The notes under the pieces are model-generated. The model was not told the origin of the DNA. It did not search any database and was given only the letters and a program-made list of their open reading frames with translations. From Coleophoma eucalyptorum (lineage: Eukaryota; Ascomycota; Leotiomycetes; Helotiales; Dermateaceae), in contig JALRME010000019.1 in NCBI GenBank assembly GCA_026120035.1, positions 248,001 to 312,000 of the forward strand: DNA of 64,000 bases, given 5' to 3'. Positions 25,301-36,569 of the stretch are shown here, one piece after another. Numbering within the stretch: position 1 is the stretch's first letter; each line of letters begins with the position of its first letter. Both the position numbers and the translations under genes were made by a program.

Positions 25301-25776
25301 AGCAGGACTGTCTTCGATCCTCTCGATTTGCGCACAGAGATCGCTCATTGCAGCATTTCTTCCAGCACAATAGACCTCTCCGAAACCCCATTTCTACGAA
25401 TACACAACACTGGGGAGAGCCCATCGAGCACAGGGCAAGACACTCGTTTTTCGTCTCCACTCAGTCGACACTATTGAAGAAAGGGCGACGGTGTAGCTCG
25501 ATCATCTACGTTCCTAGTTTCCAGAAAAGCCCATACATTCTCTTTAAATTCGACTATTCGAGTCCAGCGGACCACTTTTACAAGCATATCTGCGTTGGGA
25601 GGGATTTTTGATTTGCGCGACGTGTTAGATATCTTTACGATCGCGTGGAGGACTTCCAACGATTTCAAGAATCTTCCTTTCTAAGCCAAGTAGCTTACTC
25701 CACCCTCAAAGAGGTTCCACTAGACCTTCAGTCTACCGCATCACCGACTTTCATCGTGGCGATCCATTCGTCCAAC
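13326..25776. other. 12.4-kb stretch without recognisable protein-coding genes
   Basis: No frame above about 200 codons and none with family resemblance or splice-supported continuation. Bases 14.9-17.1 kb are more A/T-rich; 17.4-25.7 kb is near balanced. Bases 24.6-25.8 kb are C/T/A-rich with few ATGs, like a long fungal 5' leader for the regulator starting at 25777. Contains a 10-base G run (14337-14346) and a 7-bp tandem repeat (21875-21907). Non-coding RNA or upstream leader exons may be present but cannot be shown from sequence alone. Confidence 0.5.
21875..21907. repeat. Heptanucleotide tandem repeat (CAACTGC)n, about 4.7 copies
   Basis: Four exact copies of CAACTGC followed by CAACT, with no mismatches. 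Confidence 0.95.
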
Positions 25777-27032
25777 ATGTCGTACCAAGAGAATTCTGGC
25801 GGCTACCCGCCACCTAGAGATCCACGAGACCCTCGAGATCCTCGTGAGCAGGAATCACAATATCCTCCTCCACCAGGTGAAGAAGATGATCGTGCGAGAG
25901 CATACCACCAACGAGCACCATCGTCAGGGAGCAGCGTAACGCTGCCTTCAATCTCGGGCTATGAGAGCCAGTACCCCCCTCCTCCAAACGGCTATGCGCC
26001 AGACCCACGATACCAAGGAAGTCCTTACGGTGCTCCTCCTCCACCGCAGCCATATAGAGATGATCGCGGTTACCAGGCAGATTATGGGCGGGGTGCACCA
26101 CAACATATGAATTTTACTCAATCCGCTCCGAGGCAAAGAACTGCCATCGCGTGCAGGTATTGCAGGAGAAGAAAGGTAAGCGCAGGGTTTCTTTTCGGTT
26201 CGCGGCGTGAACAAGGGGAAAGGCTAGCTATGGAATGGCACAGGCTTTGACTTGCATGCAGAATATTCCGGGATCTAAGACCCCTGCTAACTCGTTCTAG
26301 ATCCGTTGTTCAGGTTTCGATCAAAATCCCGAAGGACGATGTTCTAACTGCCAACGCTTCCAACAAGAATGTATCTTCACGCCAGTCTCTTCTGCTGCTC
26401 AGGCTTTCGTTCCTGCTCATGCCGTGTACCCGAACATGCGCAACATGGGTGTTGGTCCCGATGGTCGCCCCAGACCTATGGGTGGTTTTCCGCAAGGCAC
26501 GCAGCTTTTTGGAGCCCATGGACAGCCTCTTGGACCCCTGCCTCCTCAGCCTTCTCAAACAGGTTCGCCATACAATGATTATCCCATGGCATCTCCTACA
26601 GGATCATACAGCTCTTTCACTGATGATCGACCTACTGAGCAATCACGCAAGCGACCGCAGCAAGATCCCCACCAGCCTATCTTACCTCCACCAATCCCGG
26701 GGCAGCCGCCTTATTCAAGGTCTGACAGTAGTAATCGACGGCCGGCAGCGGAGGATGATTTACGATTACCGCCAGTGACACCAACTGGAGCTCAAACCAC
26801 CTCGAATTACTCGCCGTCTTCTGAGCATTCTTCAACTTCACTGCATCCTCCAGCGCAACAGTCTAACCTTCCATCGATGTCGAGAACGCCACCCCCCAAT
26901 CAAAGATCTAGTCCAGGCGACAGGCAAGATCCAATGGCACTCAACAGTATCATGGAGAAGAGACCTGACACAGATATTGATAGGAATATGCTCGGTCGAT
27001 TAGATCGAAGTAAGGACCGTAAGGGCCAGTAA
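25777..27032 (+). CDS. Zn(II)2Cys6 transcription factor, short, Pro-rich
   Basis: Exons 25777-26175 and 26301-27032; 376 aa. The first about 115 residues are Pro/Tyr/Asp-rich (repeated DPRDPRDPRE and YPPPP motifs). The zinc cluster is C126-X2-C129-X6-C136-X10-C147-X2-C150-X6-C157, all six cysteines present, with the intron falling just before I134 inside the cluster. The remainder is Pro/Ser/Gln-rich and looks disordered, and no fungal_trans regulatory domain is visible. A short regulator with the cluster in the middle differs from pathway-specific activators, which usually have an N-terminal cluster and 600-900 aa. A very long upstream region without genes is typical of heavily regulated developmental or global regulators, but no specific orthologue is claimed. 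The intron is bounded by GTAAGC and TTCTAG. Confidence 0.9.
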
Positions 27033-30000
27033 TGTTGTAAAGACTACAGTGAAGTCTGCTCACCGCTTTACGATGATTTGAGCCATGGAGTGTTATACAC
27101 ATAAGGATGCGATGCGGACGGAACCTCCTTCGCGCTCACTTAGCCATCGAACTCAAAAAGTCTACCTCATAGAGGCAACACCTAGGCCAATAATGTCACT
27201 ACGCAAGCTAGACATTTCTTTGTCAGCTTGGTGTGATTGCTTGTCGACTTCGAAGACACCGGTTGCGCAACACCAACCATTCAAGTGCGTGCAATAGGGA
27301 ACAATTTTTATTTTTTTTCCATAACGCATCTCTTTCGCCTACAGATTCACTATCGCTCAAGAGCTCAGCTGGCTGCCTTCTTGTGCCGGTATGCTTCTCG
27401 CTTAGGTCCTGCATCAGCCATCAGCTTTCGTTCTCCGCACCGCGTCTTGATAATCAACTTTTGTTTCCATGGGTGGACATTTTGGTTGCTCAGCATGTAG
27501 TTCTGTAATGGGCATTTGCCCTGGCGGATTTCTCTTTCGAAAGTCTATTCCCTGTTCGGTTGTGCATTCGCAGCAGAAGGAAAAAAAATTGGGAACAAAG
27601 GCAAAAGAAAATGGCACTTGGTTTGAGGGTCTTTGTCAAAAATCTGTTGTGGCTTTCACTTTATTGATTTATTGTTTTCGGAATGGAAAGGGAGTCAAAA
27701 GAAAGCATGACTACCTTTTAGATAGGAACAACGCCTCACGGCAACATCCGGTGTTTGGTGGAGTTAGTTCACTTTTTCTTGTTTTGTTCTTCTGATACGC
27801 GCGTACCATTTTCCCTTCGGTATTGCCTTTAGCTCCGTTATTCATCCATGAACTACTCTTTTTCGCCTTCGCCTTCTTCATTTATCGCTTTCTTTCATAG
27901 TTAGCTTGATGTTGGGAGAACGTACGAGGATGTCACCATACTCGCTCGGCAGCTACCGGCATCAAGGAGCATTTTGGTCCGAAGGAAGGGCCACTGAGAG
28001 TTAGGAATAAAGAATGATTGGAGTTTAGCTCGAGTACAATGTAGTATGTCAAGTACGAATTATGTCCCGCTTTTCTACCTGCGACGTGATGATGACTATA
28101 TTGAGTGCGGATGCGGAGGTTTCACTTTCAAACGCTTAGGCACGAAGGTTGTTCTCAATGCAGAATATGGCCGTTGTTGCTAGGGTAAAAATTACCTCCT
28201 TGCCATCCTGCTTCGAAGGAAGGCTGGATACAAATGAAACTCTTGGCACGATATCACAATTAATATTCTCAACCCAATTGAGATCGCTCTCTGCTTCGAA
28301 GTAAACCCTCCGACAATCTTTTTGTGAGAATGATACAGATATGATATTTGCACCGATGGACCTCTAAGTGTCGAGGCAAGTATACTGTGCCAGTACTCTG
28401 ATCAATAGCTAGCTTAGCCTATTAAGGTAGGCCGTTGGCTATAAATTAAGCGACGGAGACATCCACTTGAGTTGGCTCGCAGAGACAAATCGCTGCCCTG
28501 AGATAGAGAAAGAAGTGAAGAAATTAGGAGGGGGGAGGAGAGTATTTTAAACATGAAATGGATCTGGAGTACCGCAAATTTCTGAGGAAAGATTGTTTGT
28601 TCATGCCTATAGTGTTTTCATGTGAAGTAAAATTATTTGCGAAAGCTAGTCTGGTTTTAAAGGCAAAATCAACTTCTCGGCATTTATTGGCTAGCTGCAC
28701 ACCAAAGGCAAGATGAAACATTTATTATATTAGATGGAATCAGAAGCTAGAAGGAAGGCATAGACTCATATTAACTGAGTCTATTTCTTTCGTTTTGCGA
28801 TGTTTTCCTCAAGCCCAGTCCGCTCCTTAGGCTATGAAATGGTCAAGGCGCATGGAGATGTCGATGTGCAACAGAGTGATATAAGACCGAGCAGATATAA
28901 CTTGAACTTTAGATGCACACAATATCATGTCGGAGGATGCCGCGACTACTCAGGATCTAACCTGTGCAATCCGTAGGCCGTCGATGCGACATCGCGGGGG
29001 CAGCCCCTAGCTTTGCGTGGAACAAACCAGGAGGCATTTACCGAATACAACATAGAACTTAGTATATGGACGTGGCCTAATGCCATCTCTATATTGGACA
29101 CTGCCGATCAACTATGACTGTCTTTTGAATTGCTCGTATTTGTGTAGAGGCCCATCCACGCGCAACGAAAATAAAGGTGCGCTTTTGTGTACACCGAGTT
29201 TAAGGGTCCTACAAAGCAAGTATTGGACTTGTTCAGCGGCAATATCAACTCAAAGCAAGAGCTGGTTTGTACAGAATAGACACAAGGCACTTTTAACCTC
29301 CGAGGGCATTAATTGCAATAAATTCCGAGAAACTACGCAATAATTATTGCAATTCCTGTGGAAAGCTTTGGATCTAATAATTCCTGTAGGAGAAGCATTA
29401 TGCGGGCGATCAAGGTTGTCATACAAAGAATTTGCAAGAATACAGTCTAGCTTGTGGTGGAAATACCAAGATAACGCCGTTTTTCGATAAATGGATTCTT
29501 CCACGTCCGGCTTTTCAGAACTAAAGAGTTTCTAAGGATGTATACAAATAATACAAGGATAGTGGAGATTAGAAGGTTTGGGGCCTGGGAAATCTTTATT
29601 ACGCAACGACACGAAAAAGGCTTTGTAGAGTAGGCACTTCTCAGAAATGACAATCTACTTCAGCATTGGTGTCTACTACCAAACAGAAATGTCTTCTGGA
29701 TATGTTTTTGGTTGTAGAAGCTCTCCAAAAGCTGTGACTGTGTATCGAACGACTCACCTATACATAGGCTTGTAACAATTATTAGTTGAGCGAGTAGATA
29801 GGCCACGAAAGTATGTAATTTCAGCTTAGATACTGCGTTGTTGTGCAATGAAACATGCTAACTGCCTGTATTTCTGTAGAAGTACCATATTAGATGAATA
29901 AATATTTCTGTTTCCAGAAAACCGAGATGTAACATATCCAGTAAGACTACTCTCAATCCTCTATCGAATTCTCTGAGATTGGTGGATAGTGTAGGGTGAA

Positions 30001-31423
30001 GATCAGAGGTACTTGACGGAAATCGTGTTGGGGATGAGGCAAGTTTCTCCTACAAGTCAAAGGTACCAGTCGAGCACTCCTGTTTGTCCAGAAATCTTTT
30101 ATAGTAGCACTCTAGACAGAGGATGCATACGCAGCTTCATCTTAAGTCATGATTGCACTCATGGAAATGCTCTTGTAGCCCCACTGCCCTAACTCTGCCA
30201 CTAAACATACCATACAGGGATATTTTTTGGAGTGTTAATTCTCCCGAGCTAACGCAGGTAGATTGGCACTAAGAACAAAGTATTGCGAAGCCTTTCCATA
30301 GATGCCAAATTAGTATTTTCTTTGCCTACACCGTCCTTTCAGACCCCCCGCTTCGCTAATATGAAGTTATATTGCGGCTTAACCATCAGGATTCTTCTTG
30401 CCTGATGATTCCCTGTAAGCAATACATTTATGGCACCATGTTGGTACGGCTTCCTCACATGCTGCTTGCGTGTCCAGCGGTCTGAAAAGAGAAAGGTATC
30501 ATTAATCAAATGAATTATTGTTGAGTTCTGGGGTTTGCTAAAAAAAATATCATGTTGCTATTCGTTGATTCTGTTTAGTGGAAAGAAGAAATTAGATTGG
30601 CTCTCCGGCCTGCAAATGTAGGTGGATAGATACCAATCTCAGTGAATACCTTCATACTTCTGCCCATATTGAGGATCTCTTACGTAAAATTCTGGCGTTT
30701 TAACAGTCCCCATGTTATCTGCACTTTAGCACCGGCCTTTTGAACGAGTGGGGTCTTCGAAATCACTTCTAGAAAGCTATGCCACGCGGCTGCATTGAAG
30801 AATAGCTTGTAGGAAACCTCATCCACTGAATTTCCCAAATTGACTTCCACGTTACAATAAAACTTGAACATTCCAGAGTAATGTATCCCCAGTTTAATTT
30901 GTAAAACCAACCACTTTAGCGACACCCCCACAGATTCTCCTGGTAAAGATAACTAAATGCTTCTGCGGCGTTCCATACATTATGCCTCTGAGGTTGATCA
31001 GATATAGTTATGACAGTTCAGGGAAATGATCCAGATACCAAATTCAGTCCTGGCTTATTGTATGTATAGCTAGATAATTTGTGTATAGAGATATTTAAGA
31101 TGGAAAGGGTACTATTATATCTCTGTTTAGCAGCGCTCGAGGTCACGAATTCTTGGTCTTGCTGAACATACCTTTCAAAGAGTACAAGAACTCGACCAAA
31201 GTAGTAGTCTATGACACACCCAGCAATGAAAATGAGAGTTAGATACACTGAGCACAGCGTATAATCAAGTGAGGTTGTCAATAGGATTATGTGTTATAAA
31301 TTAAAGTACAAAGAATGATAGTAGGTACACATCAGCATGGCTGATGACCTAGAGGTTGATAAAAAAGTCCTATTTAAAAAGATTCACGGAATCTCCTCCA
31401 TCGAGCTGCCGGGCCAAGAGCAT
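27033..31423. other. Intergenic, increasingly AT-rich, no gene recognised
   Basis: About 4.4 kb. The first several hundred bases are probably 3' UTR of the Zn2Cys6 gene. From about 28.2 kb to 31.3 kb the sequence is A/T-rich with only short broken frames and no recognisable transposon motif, so an old RIP-decayed element is possible but not shown. Confidence 0.4.
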
Positions 31424-32663
31424 CTAGCACGAGGCGCCAGATCCAGATGGGATGTTCTTGCAAGCAGTGCTGGTCTTTCCACCAGTAGAGCTGACGTCAC
31501 TCCAGGTCCAGCTGCTGCAAGCACCGGAAGCGCAGAGCAAGTAAACGTTGACACCAGTGCTCTTGACCGTACCCTTGACGTTGGTCAGCTTAAGATCAGT
31601 GATAGGAACGCCGGCAGTTGGGGTGCCACTATGTGAAGTTAGTACAAGTTGGCCTTCAGTTTGGGGTTAGGGAGAACTAACGTTGCACCACCGTTGAGGT
31701 AATCTTGCTCGACGACGATACCGTACTTTGTGATACCAGAGAAGGAGATATCGGAGTAGGTCACGTCAGAGATGGTTCCAGTGGTTCCGGAGTTGGTCTT
31801 GACACGGACGGCATTTTGGGAGTCGGTAACTGTGGAGGATGAGATGGTGATGCTCTTGACAGTGTTGTCGGTACGTCCACCAACGGAACCAATAGAGAGA
31901 CCGTGACCGCCGGTGCAAGTACCCTTAGTGAAAGTAATGTCCTGGTTTGTGTTAGCAGGCTATGCAGTGTGTTCGCAATCTATGTACTTACAGTTCCGGA
32001 GTTAATGGCCAAGCAATCATCCTGGTTGGAGACATTGGCTCCAGTGATAGTAACACCGGTGGAGCTGGCAATGTCGAAAGCGTCGGTGTTGGTGGCGGCA
32101 GTGGAGGTATCACCAGTGTTGCCAGCCTCGTTGTTGATAGTAACGCCAGAGATGGTGACCGTGGTGGCATCGTTGATGCTCATGACTTGACGAGGAGAGT
32201 TCTGGAAGTAGAGGCCAGTAATGGTGGACGAGACCAACTTCTCAATAGCCATGAAGTTGGGCTTGGTCTTTCCACCGTTAGATCCCTTTCCGTCCCACCA
32301 TCTAGCACCATCTCCCTTCAAGTAAGCACCGGAAGCGGCAGTGACAGTGATGTCAGTTCCTCCGAGCTTAACCAAAGGACCGGACCACTCTTCATAGCCG
32401 AAGGAAGTTGTGCCTTCGAAAATGACATGAGTGCCGGATGTGAGACCGGAGAGATCGAGGGAGGTTCCAGATGGAACGGCAATGTTGTCGAGCACAATAG
32501 TAGCGCATGAAGTCTTAGACTTGGAAACGGAGGCGGCGTTGGTGAAGGTACATGTTGTAGCACGGTCTTCGAGCTTGGCGGCGGCGGTAGGAATTGGGGC
32601 TGGTGCGGCAAGGGCAATGCCAGCAGTTGCGAGAATCGCAACGGCAGAAGAGAAGGATACCAT
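31424..32663 (-). CDS. Endo-polygalacturonase, glycoside hydrolase family 28, secreted
   Basis: Exons on the minus strand: 32663-31992, 31941-31682 and 31628-31424; 378 aa, usual GH28 length. It hydrolyses alpha-1,4-galacturonan in pectin, outside the cell. The start [20 protein letters not shown] is a signal peptide ending near APAP, followed by a short propeptide with a KLEDR processing-like site. All four GH28 motifs are present: NTD (192-194), QDD (214-216), GHG (236-238, catalytic His237) and RVK (270-272), so Asp194/215/216, His237, Arg270 and Lys272 are intact. The C terminus carries paired cysteines and ends GASC. An in-frame GTG lies two codons upstream, but ATG at 32663 starts the signal peptide cleanly. 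It is divergent from the pectin methylesterase at 34195. Confidence 0.96.
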
Positions 32664-34194
32664 GATCACGAAAGGAATGAATATAAAAAAGAATGTAGTG
32701 CAGTTGGTGCTAAGAGTGCTAGGACTAGGGTGAGGAAAGATAGAACTTAGTGAGGATGAAGAAGGAAAATCTTGGCTGCCAAGCTTGGTTTATATCCTCA
32801 CCATCACCACCCAACGGCATCCGCGGGCGGAAGTCATCTCTCCACTCACCATCCGCGGGTGGTTGATTAGCCTCAGCAACAAATCTTGCGCAAATGAGGA
32901 CGACTATATCTCAGCCAGGCTAGCAAGCCAGTTTCAACCGGAAGGATGAAGTGAAGGGCATGGGCATCGACGAGGGATTGTTCGTACGAGCTACCAACTT
33001 ACTCTGATGAGCACGCAAAGATCCAGGGATCTGCCGACGCCTCCAGCTGAGGGGATTCCCAGACAGTGCTGGCCAGACCTGGTCGTCTCCAAAGCAGCAA
33101 TATGGCGTGCCACTTACCAGGATGCTTGTGGATCACCAGCGGCTGAAAGTATATCGTATAACTGGAGAGTGAGTCCCGATACAATTTGAAAATACGGCCT
33201 CAACCGGTAACGATAGTGATAAGGGGCTCGCTTATGACTTGATCGCCATGCAGGCCTCGGCAAATGCTTGTTAGTAGAACTTCGGCGGCTCCACCACTTT
33301 CGGACTTCAACCCGTCTCGTGTTTGATGTTGATTGCGATTTCTGCTAAGCTTAACCTTCTTAAGCTTCTTGGAAAGTTTTTCCGTCCAACAGCCCCCCTC
33401 GTTGAGTTGCGCTGTGCGGTCTTGATGATGGTCTGGTGATCCCCTCTCCCTGTCCACCGATCCAGCCGGCTGTGTTCACCTCGTACAATGTGGATGACTT
33501 CAGAGTCGGGAAATATCTTCGATAGTCGGAAGATAAATTCAATGTCGGAAGAATGATAGATCTTCATCGTCACGACCCACGTACTCAACCCTCTAGTGAA
33601 TGGCTGTCCCGTGCTGGAATCTTGGAGTTGTCCCAGAGAGTGTACCGGTGCTGTAGCACTGAATGGTTCAAATCCGGCATGTGCTACCTTATCCACAACA
33701 AGCCTCTCTTGTCCCTTAATCTTTAAATGCTTGAATGCTCCCCTTGATCGTTCCCTCGACACCGCCGTTCTGGGTGAAAAGCTTGTAAAGTGGCTCCACC
33801 TCCAATCTCTCTCGAGTCTTTTGTCATGCCTTCCGCCCCGTGACTTGCTTCTGCCATTACAGCGTGGGCGGAACCCGTGTTGAGGGATGGATGTGGTAGG
33901 TAATGAGGCCGAAGTAATATGGCAGAAATGAGGGCTGCGTATGCCCCCGGACCCGTAGATTGCTGGTGCATGTTCGGCAGCTGTCGACACGTTTTGAAAC
34001 GTTGCTTCATGGACGCCGCAGCTGATAGGCGGTCGCTTGTTGACGAGAAATTATAATAGATTAAACTTCTATACGGGCTCAGTCTAGCTCATGTATATAG
34101 AGTGTAGTAAGTGCCCCTCACGTTTCCCAATTCATTGCACATTGCACATCACATTCTTTTGACTACTCTCCTTCGTATCACTCTCTTGTACAGG
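32664..34194. promoter_or_regulatory. Shared divergent region between polygalacturonase and pectin methylesterase
   Basis: About 1.5 kb with no supported gene. Close to the polygalacturonase side, CATCCGCGGG occurs twice in the same orientation (32818-32827 and 32850-32859), each with a palindromic CCGCGG core. A T-loop-like GGTTCAAATCC at 33664-33674 is not part of a foldable tRNA. Confidence 0.5.
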
Positions 34195-35295
34195 ATGCTT
34201 GTCTTATCAACCTTCTTCGCGGCTCTCCTGCCTGTGGTACTGGCTGGATCCAGAACCACGTCTCCTTCGGGATGCTTGGTCGTTTCCAAGTCCGCCACCA
34301 GTGGACAATACTCCACCGTAAGAGATTCCTGACCAAGCTAATAGATAATGTCCTAACTGATCGCCAGGTTCAAAAAGCTGTCACTGCTCTTAGCACCACC
34401 TCAACTACCGCTCAATGCATTTTCATCGAGTCCGGAACCTACTCTGAACAGGTCTACATTCCAGCTCGCAAGGCTGTCTTGACCGTCTATGGTGAGACCA
34501 CCGCAACAGGGTCTTACACCAGCAACACGGTGACTATCACCCATAAGGCAGCTTTGGCCGACTCCGCCAACGACGATGCAACTGGTAAGAACCCTAATAA
34601 TCGATTTTCAGACGAATCGTTGCTAACCGTTCACAGCAACCGTCCGAAACTGGGCTGCCAACACCAAGTTCTACAACATCAACATCGTCAACTCTTACGG
34701 TCAGGCCGCCTCCGACGGTCAAGCCCTCGCCCTCTCTGCTTACGGTTCCGGACAAGGATACTACGGCTGCTCGTTCTCTTCTTTCCAGGACACTATCCTT
34801 GCTGAGACTGGTCTCCAAGTCTACGCCCAATGTGAGATTATCGGTGCCGTTGACTTCATCTTCGGCCAGAGCGCACAAGCCTGGTTCCACAAAGTCGACA
34901 TCAGAGTCCTTGCCACCTCATTCGGAACTGTCACCGCATCCGGCCGTGATTCCTCATCTTCATCCTCCATCTACGTTATTAACAAGTCCACCATCGCTGC
35001 TAAGTCTGGTGAGACTGTCACTGCCGGCTCTTACTACCTCGGACGTCCATGGGAGCCATATGCCAAGGTTGTTGTCCAAGATACCTCCATGACTGCCGTT
35101 ATCAACAGCGCCGGATGGACCCCATGGTCTTCTTCCGTCAGCACTGCCAACGTTGTCTTTGAGGAGTACGGGAATACTGGAACCGGCGCCAGTGGCACCC
35201 GCAAGATCGGAAAGAAGATCTCTGCTCCAGTTACTATCGCCAGCGTTCTTGGTAGCAGCTATGCTACCTGGGTTGATTCCAACTACGTTGACTAA
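34195..35295 (+). CDS. Pectin methylesterase, carbohydrate esterase family 8, secreted
   Basis: Exons 34195-34317, 34368-34584 and 34637-35295; 332 aa, normal for fungal CE8. It removes methyl esters from homogalacturonan, giving the substrate preferred by endo-polygalacturonases. MLVLSTFFAALLPVVLAG is a signal peptide. Family residues are in place: GQALAL with Gln142, FQDT with Asp165, VDFIFG with Asp186, and LGRPW with Arg250 and Trp252. The beta-helix spacing is as in the family and no Pro-region (PMEI domain) is present. The introns have strong sites (CTAAC branch in intron 1). The gene is transcribed away from the GH28 gene. Nothing suggests inactivation. Confidence 0.95.
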
Positions 35296-35780
35296 ATAAA
35301 TTCTCACGCATGAGATGCCAACGATGAAGTGCTACAGCACAATGGCAACTTCGAAACACTTAACCAACCACCTTGCACTTCTTGAAAGGTCATCAGACAA
35401 GCAAAGATCTTATATTTACATTCATACTGTACATTCTTTTTTACCTTGTACAAACCTTTTCTACCTTAGATATTAATCAATAAATCGGGCATTAGTATCA
35501 AGACCTCTGCGCAAATTTCTCTTGGCAATTGAGAAAAACCTAAATATGTTACAAAGTGCTGCAATATGTGAAAGCGAGATTACCCGTGCGAGGGTATTTG
35601 AAATATTGAGAGCATAGCCTACATGCGCCGGATAATTCGGAAGAGCAGGATCAAGTTAATCCTCAGAAATCCTTCAGTCACGCGCTTATACACGAAGCAA
35701 TCTTGGAGATTCGACACATTCCTATTTTGATCCCTGTTTACAAATTCATGTCATTCTGCATATCAAAATTGGAGTAGTTC
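35296..35780. other. Convergent 3' regions
   Basis: About 0.5 kb between the ends of the methylesterase (+) and the glyoxalase-like gene (-). A/T-rich; no further feature seen. Confidence 0.4.
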
Positions 35781-36569
35781 TTACTCAACCCATTTGACTG
35801 GACTGCTCATCCCCCCAAATTTCAAATTGGTCAGAAGGAGTCTTTCTTCAGCAACAATCTTCTGCTCTTCATCTGCCTTCGGCGGCTCTACATGAATGCT
35901 AAGACTCTTCTTGCCTTGGGGAACATGTAGATTAGAAACCACGAACACAAACCCAGCCTCTTCCACTCCTGTCGACGCATCTAAAACGGCGGCATAGCCC
36001 TTTCCCAGGGTTTCCGTCTTGTCCTTTGAAACTAAAACCGTTAATGCCTCCGCCCCCAATGCACCGCTCGGATGGGTAGTGCTCTCCTTCGAAGCAGGCA
36101 CTCTTAAATCCCTCGGCGTGACATCGTGGCAGAAGAAAGGCAGCTGCCCAACCTCCACCGTCTCCGGCGTCGTGACCTCCCACTTCAAGACCGTCCCGTC
36201 ATCTCTCGTCCTCCCACCCGCTGCGGGCGGCAGGTACCTGATGCCAGTCCCGGAAGCCGCCAGCCTGTCCGCCATGCTCTTGTAATTGCTCGCGGCATCA
36301 TCACTTGTGATGAGCGCATAGTCAATGATTCCAAGCGACTTGCCGCCCCACCTATGGCCGACGCGGTTCTTGGGATCATCGTCCACAAATGCGATCAATT
36401 CAATGTACGACCCGTCTGGGAAGAGGATCAGTTTGTTGTCTGTCTTCCCATCTGCATGGCGGCCTCCGGGTGAGATTGTGAAGTGATTAGTAAGTCTTGC
36501 GGGCGGGTTGACTACGTCCTTGTGGGGTAGGAGGATGACGATATGGTCGAGGAAGACTCGGGGTGCCAT
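35781..36569 (-). CDS. Glyoxalase-like domain protein (VOC superfamily)
   Basis: Single exon, 262 aa. The start APRVFLDHIVILLPHKDV and the FTISPGGRHADGKTDNKLIL, GSYIELIAFVD stretch match fungal glyoxalase-like (Glyoxalase_3 type) proteins, in which a His at the start and a Glu in the YIEL motif are the usual metal-ligand positions. A second half (SLGIIDYALIT through KWEVTTPE) fits the paired beta-alpha-beta-beta-beta arrangement. No signal peptide is present, so it is probably cytosolic. The ATG at 36569 was chosen; the open frame extends nine codons further but has no other ATG. The substrate is unknown, and fungal members are generally uncharacterised. Confidence 0.85.
   Translation of the reverse strand: MAPRVFLDHIVILLPHKDVVNPPARLTNHFTISPGGRHADGKTDNKLILFPDGSYIELIAFVDDDPKNRVGHRWGGKSLGIIDYALITSDDAASNYKSMADRLAASGTGIRYLPPAAGGRTRDDGTVLKWEVTTPETVEVGQLPFFCHDVTPRDLRVPASKESTTHPSGALGAEALTVLVSKDKTETLGKGYAAVLDASTGVEEAGFVFVVSNLHVPQGKKSLSIHVEPPKADEEQKIVAEERLLLTNLKFGGMSSPVKWVE

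Noticed and set aside
28200..31300. Degenerate transposon in the AT-rich stretch
   Set aside because: No terminal repeats, transposase or reverse transcriptase motifs could be seen, so no element is called.
33595..33690. Possible tRNA around GGTTCAAATCC
   Set aside because: The T-loop sequence is present, but the T stem has mismatches and no acceptor or anticodon arm can be formed on either strand.
33307..33990. 227-codon minus-strand frame between the pectinases
   Set aside because: No domain, no ATG context support and random composition; it lies within the divergent promoter region.
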